Assembly: GCA_964384465.1 (NCBI GenBank)
Contig: CAYLLT010000156.1
Span: forward strand, 1-9,891
Source of the DNA: CAYLLT01 sp964384465
GTDB taxonomy: Bacteria; Planctomycetota; Phycisphaerae; UBA1845; PWPN01
Length of the DNA: 9,891 nt
Direction of reading: 5' to 3'
In this document: piece after piece, positions 7,408-9,891 of the stretch
Position numbering within the stretch: position 1 is the first letter of the stretch
How the letters are laid out: every line of letters begins with the position of its first letter
Program-made: the position numbers and the translations under genes
Notes under the pieces: generated by a model
Told to the model about the DNA's origin: nothing
The model's input: only the letters and a program-made list of their open reading frames with translations
The model's database searches: none

Positions 7408-7575
7408 ATGCGCCGGCTCGGGCAAAACACCACCCTGGCCGGGCTGACGATGCGCCCTTGATGTCGAGGGCGTCGTCGGCGTCGATGTTGCAGGCCGGAC
7501 GGATTCACAGCGTGCTGCGGATTGGCATCGGCGGGTTGGTCGAGTCTCGTCCGCGTGAACAGCACATCGCCGAGT

Positions 7576-8901
7576 TTATGGTGCCGGATTCAGTAACAGA
7601 AGCGCGGTCGCAGTGTTTGTTGGATTATACCGGGCGATAATCTCGTCTGTCGTACTGACCGTACTGCTCTTGTCATAGTCGTATCTCGCGTCCGGAGCAT
7701 TGCCCACCTGGTAAGTGGAGTTCATGGCCACGGGAACGCGGTTGGCGGGCAGGCTGTTATGCGGATGGTTCCGGACGTCGATCTCATCGGTCGAGCTGAC
7801 GATGGCCCGCATGGCGGATGGCGTCAGGCTCTCGCCGATGGCCACGCCGAAGTAGAAGATGTCGTCGGTCGCCAGGTCCAACTGGCCGCCGCTGACGTTC
7901 GATTTGACCACCACCCGCAACCACTCGGTGTTGGGAATCGCGTTGTCCGCCCAGATGATCACGATCCGGTCCGAACCGCCCACACCGCCGCCTGGCGTCA
8001 CATTGATACTGAGCGGGGCCGCTGCGGCCACATACGAGCCCAGATTGGCACTGTTGGCAATCTTGAAATCGAAGTTCGACGCCGCCAGCGGCCCGGCCGG
8101 CAGTGGGCTGCCATTCGCACCCGGCGCCACGTCGATCATCAGACCATTGATGCTCCTGTTGTAGCTGATGTAATTGGCGATACCCGCCGTCTGACCGGGG
8201 GCTAGCGCCACCTTGTCCGTGGCGATGGCGGTGTCGTCGTTGCAAGTCTGGCCTACCAGAGTGTTGCACGTCGATGAGGCCGAATCGAAGAATGAATTGT
8301 TATAAAATACGTGGCGCCCGGCGATGATCCGCGGCGTCACCGTAATCCGCAACGGCGGCGAGACCTGCGAGTAGTTGATGATCTCTCCGGGCCCCGCCAG
8401 GTTCACGTTCCGCGGCCGCTGCGGCGGCGCATGTGCAAACACGTAATCGACGGTTCCCGGATTCAACGCCCGGATCGTAAACGTGCCCACCAGCCCGGCG
8501 ACGCCATGCGCGAAAGTGACGCCGCTGGTCGAAAAGACCACCGCTCCGATGTCACCGACGACGGGCGTATTGGGCGTGCCGTTGATCAGCGCCATATCAA
8601 AAGCAGGCGCTTGGGTCCAACTGCCGGTGTTATAGGAAATGATGTTGTTTTCGGCGGCCGCGTCGAGACTCGCAAAAATGTGGGCAGCAGTGACCGCGGG
8701 GATCGTCTCGCTGCTGGTCAGCGTCATCCAGACTTCGAGCGTGAGGTTCTCGCCCACATTCAGAGTTGCATCGGCCTCACCCGCGCCCTTGCGTATCTCG
8801 AAGGATGCATCGACGGTCACGGCCGACGATTTCCGTCCGGCGCCGAGACCGGCCGCACAGGCCAGAACCACCATACCGATCCTATTACCTTGCGCGATCA
8901 T
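7576..8901 (-). CDS. Secreted protein with planctomycete dockerin-like C-terminal repeats
   Basis: This 441-residue protein starts with a probable signal peptide (Arg7, then the core IGMVVLACAAGLGAG). Residues about 28-190 are beta-rich and resemble a cohesin-like or Ig-like sandwich (LNVGENLTLEVWMTLTSSE, GLVGTFTIRALNPG), but I cannot name the fold with certainty. Residues about 195-350 match a module I recall from planctomycete secreted proteins: HVFYNNSFFD, then DDTAIATDKVALAPGQTA, INGLMIDV, GVGGSDRIVIIWADN and DDIFYFGVAIGE. The C-terminus holds a duplicated dockerin-like unit, IVSSTDEIDVRNHPHN (from residue 367) and TVSTTDEIIARYNPTN (from 414). The second follows DYDKSS, giving an EF-hand-like DxDxS calcium loop. 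Dockerin-type repeats usually anchor or assemble extracellular proteins; the partner is unknown here. The first ATG of the open frame (8901-8899) has GGAG at 8909-8912, 7 nt upstream. The gene converges with the 5S unit. Confidence 0.85.
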   Translation of the reverse strand: MIAQGNRIGMVVLACAAGLGAGRKSSAVTVDASFEIRKGAGEADATLNVGENLTLEVWMTLTSSETIPAVTAAHIFASLDAAAENNIISYNTGSWTQAPAFDMALINGTPNTPVVGDIGAVVFSTSGVTFAHGVAGLVGTFTIRALNPGTVDYVFAHAPPQRPRNVNLAGPGEIINYSQVSPPLRITVTPRIIAGRHVFYNNSFFDSASSTCNTLVGQTCNDDTAIATDKVALAPGQTAGIANYISYNRSINGLMIDVAPGANGSPLPAGPLAASNFDFKIANSANLGSYVAAAAPLSINVTPGGGVGGSDRIVIIWADNAIPNTEWLRVVVKSNVSGGQLDLATDDIFYFGVAIGESLTPSAMRAIVSSTDEIDVRNHPHNSLPANRVPVAMNSTYQVGNAPDARYDYDKSSTVSTTDEIIARYNPTNTATALLLLNPAP

Positions 8902-9098
8902 TCCACCGCTCCGGCCGGGCGCAGAAACACCGCGTCGATCACGCGGTAAATCGTCTGGCCAACATCCGTGGTTGATGCATCACTGGATGCCTCCCGCGCG
9001 AACGACAACACGCTGTCTTGACGGCTGTGCGTCGCGCCATCCGCCCGCTTGGGCAAAGGGAGAATTGCCGAAAAGTCATTATACCCGATCAGACGCAA
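8898..9098 (-). CDS. Doubtful 66-codon ORF overlapping the dockerin-like gene start
   Basis: An open frame with a TTG start ends in a TGA that overlaps the ATG of the dockerin-like gene (ATGA at 8901-8898), the usual arrangement for translational coupling. Against it: I see no ribosome binding site or recognisable domain, the start is TTG, and the candidate promoter's -10 box lies inside its first codons, so its 5' end would not be transcribed from that promoter. An internal GTG could be the start, or the frame may be chance. I do not recognise the product. Confidence 0.15.
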   Translation of the reverse strand: MRLIGYNDFSAILPLPKRADGATHSRQDSVLSFAREASSDASTTDVGQTIYRVIDAVFLRPAGAVE

Positions 9099-9104
9099 TG
9101 TCCA
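9078..9104 (-). promoter_or_regulatory. Candidate promoter of the dockerin-like gene
   Basis: Reading leftward, a perfect TATAAT (9083-9078) is preceded by TGGACA (9104-9099) at a short 15-nt spacing. CGTGGA at 17 nt is a poorer alternative -35. Transcription would begin near 9071 and give a leader of about 170 nt before the ATG at 8901. Confidence 0.45.
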
Positions 9105-9180
9105 CGGGAATAAGTGTCGGAGAAAGTGTAGGGCGGTTACTGCCCGCCAAGCGTTGCGTTCGAGCAGAAGGCTGAGTAAG

Positions 9181-9201
9181 GGGTCAGGGTTCAGGGGTTA
9201 G
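9181..9201. repeat. Three degenerate 7-nt tandem repeats
   Basis: GGGGTCA, GGGTTCA and GGGGTTA follow one another without gaps. The third ends in the left TTAG that flanks the inverted-repeat element, so the repeat may be related to the insertion site. Confidence 0.55.
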
Positions 9202-9202
9202 C

Positions 9203-9279
9203 AGCCTGTGGCAAAAGTCGATTTCACCCCTTCTGGCGGGGTCAAAAACGCGGTTTTCTGGACTTCTGCCACGGGCTGT
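9203..9279. mobile_element. 77-bp MITE-like inverted-repeat element
   Basis: The ends are CAGCCTGTGGCAAAAGTC (9203-9220) and, read on the other strand, CAGCCCGTGGCAGAAGTC (9279-9262): 18-bp terminal inverted repeats with 2 mismatches. TTAG lies directly outside both ends (9199-9202 and 9280-9283), consistent with a 4-bp target duplication. The 41-nt middle holds two more hairpins, ACCCC/GGGGT (7-nt loop) and AAAAC/GTTTT (3-nt loop), so the single strand could fold into a three-hairpin structure. It codes for no protein of its own. This is the shape of a non-autonomous miniature element moved in trans by a transposase that is not in the window. A structured repeat of another kind (REP or RNA-type) is the alternative. 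Read leftward, it supplies the last codons and stop of the broken transporter. Confidence 0.6.
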
Positions 9280-9770
9280 TAGGGTTGCGGCTGGCTATTT
9301 TTCGGGCCAAATACAGCATTAACAAGATCCCGGCGAGCATCGGGACGAGGGCGGTTCCGAATGTGATCCGGGGGCCCATTGCCGCCCATAACCAGCCCAC
9401 ACCGACGCTGCTCAGCATGTCCCCCAGTCCGGTAAGGACGGCCATCCATGCTAAAAAACCCGCTCCCTCGGCTGTGCGCGGGCAGTAGTTCTGCCGCGAC
9501 CGCATGCTCCACCGCCTCGTACAGGCCCACGCCCGTCCCGGCCAGAGCGAAGATGAGGGCCAAACTCAGTTCCCGTTCCCATCCGAGAATCATGCCCGCG
9601 GCGGCGGAGGCGGCGCAGGTGTACCCCGATACCAGCAAAAGCCTCTTACTCACCATGTCCGCCAGCCACCCGCCCAGATACGACCACCCGGCATAAAGGA
9701 CGTTGTGCAGCGCATACAGCGCGACCGAGATGGTCGCCGTCCGCTCGGGGCCGAGCCGCGGCGAAAGCTT
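9242..9770 (-). pseudogene. MFS transporter remnant: N-terminal half missing, frameshifted, C-terminus altered
   Basis: The remnant matches the C-terminal half (about TM7-12) of a Major Facilitator Superfamily permease. The first frame, open from 9770, reads RLGPERTATISVALYALHN, then the motif A-like GGWLADMVSKRLLL, TM segments, and GVGLYEAVEHAVAAELLPA up to HSRGSGF. The protein then continues in another frame as LAWMAVLTGLGDMLSSVGVG, ...MGPRITFGTALVPMLAGILL and MLYLARKIASRN. The switch is at a run of six T on the coding strand (9458-9453); removing one T joins both parts. About 175 residues remain of the usual 400 or so. The stop and last dozen residues come from the MITE-like element. At the other end, homology is broken by an in-frame stop (9773-9771) at the repeat cluster. 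The substrate cannot be told. A sequencing error could explain the T run but not the missing N-terminal half. Confidence 0.8.
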
Positions 9771-9850
9771 TCAGAGCCCGGAGCGCCAGCGACGGGTCAC
9801 GCTTTCAGAGGCGAAAGGCGTAGTGGCAAGGCGTAGGGTCCGCTCAGAGG
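9761..9850. repeat. Cluster of short intergenic repeats at the MFS break
   Basis: GCTTTCAGAG occurs at 9767-9776 and 9801-9810 (34-nt period), with a shortened relative GCTCAGAG at 9842-9849. GCGAAAG occurs at 9761 and 9811. GAAAGCTTTC (9763-9772) is a perfect 10-bp palindrome. AAGGCGTAG occurs at 9815-9823 and 9828-9836. Between the first copies is a GC-rich unit, CCCGGAGCGCCAGCGACGGG, of a kind I recall as dispersed in planctomycete genomes, though I cannot verify that here. The MFS homology ends at this cluster. I see nothing recognisable in 9851-9891. Confidence 0.55.
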
Positions 9851-9891
9851 CTGGGAAACTATCTCAATTGGAACACTGGTCCGTAAATCAT

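Larger units (their letters stand above)
8902..9202. other. Intergenic region upstream of the dockerin-like gene
   Basis: About 300 nt without a secure gene. Moving right, it holds the gene's Shine-Dalgarno, the doubtful 66-codon frame, the TATAAT promoter candidate, a small hairpin (GGCGG 9132-9136 with CCGCC 9144-9148, 7-nt loop) and the heptad repeat at 9181-9201 that abuts the inverted-repeat element. I see no RNA gene in it. Confidence 0.6.

Noticed and set aside
7441..7510. Minus-strand CNIDADDALDIKG, reminiscent of a calcium-binding dockerin loop, downstream of the dockerin-like gene
   Set aside because: It is preceded by an in-frame stop, has no start or flanking repeat pattern, and is too short and Asp/Ala-biased to support a gene remnant.
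7143..7565. A 140-codon minus-strand open frame
   Set aside because: It passes antisense through the 5S rRNA gene, its promoter and its terminator. Such rRNA-antisense frames are a common annotation artefact.
8311..8949. A 212-codon plus-strand open frame
   Set aside because: Antisense to the secreted dockerin-like protein; Arg/His-rich composition typical of a shadow frame.
9859..9891. Minus-strand ATG-led short frame at the right edge
   Set aside because: It has only ten codons before a stop and shows no ribosome binding site or homology inside the window.

Overview
The window looks like a stretch of a planctomycete chromosome, moderately GC-rich, with ordinary Shine-Dalgarno-led genes. 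Three things point there. One is a secreted protein with the dockerin-like C-terminal repeats I associate with planctomycetes. The second is a 5S rRNA gene standing alone with its own promoter. The third is a pair of exported proteins of types common in that phylum (a CehA/McbA-like metallohydrolase and a Tyr/Pro/Gly-rich repeat protein). The assignment is an inference from protein style and was not searched.

Layout. 1-3322 (minus): most of an smc gene, cut by the window edge just after the ABC signature motif. 3323-3569: divergent intergenic region with candidate promoters and two adjacent palindromes in the smc leader. 3570-5987 (plus): a large exported CehA/McbA-like (PHP-fold) metallohydrolase. 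It converges with a small exported Tyr-rich protein (6116-6412, minus), and a hairpin at 6015-6043 lies between them. 6582-7061 (minus): a MarR-family regulator with a GTG start. 7219-7407 (plus): a self-contained 5S rRNA unit made of a near-perfect sigma70 promoter, the 5S gene and an intrinsic terminator. 7576-8901 (minus): the secreted dockerin-like protein. 8902-9202: its leader, with a candidate promoter, a doubtful small ORF overlapping the start, and a short heptad repeat. 9203-9279: a 77-bp MITE-like element with 18-bp terminal inverted repeats flanked by TTAG. 9242-9770 (minus): the C-terminal part of a broken MFS transporter, frameshifted at a T6 run, with its C-terminus supplied by the MITE-like element. 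9761-9850: a cluster of short repeats where the MFS homology ends.

The genes do not form one pathway. Core functions (smc, 5S rRNA) sit among independent single-gene units for exported proteins and one regulator. The right end shows decay: a broken transporter bounded on both sides by repeat sequences. I see no defence system, CRISPR array, biosynthetic cluster or phage module. The most notable items are the solitary 5S transcription unit and the small inverted-repeat element.
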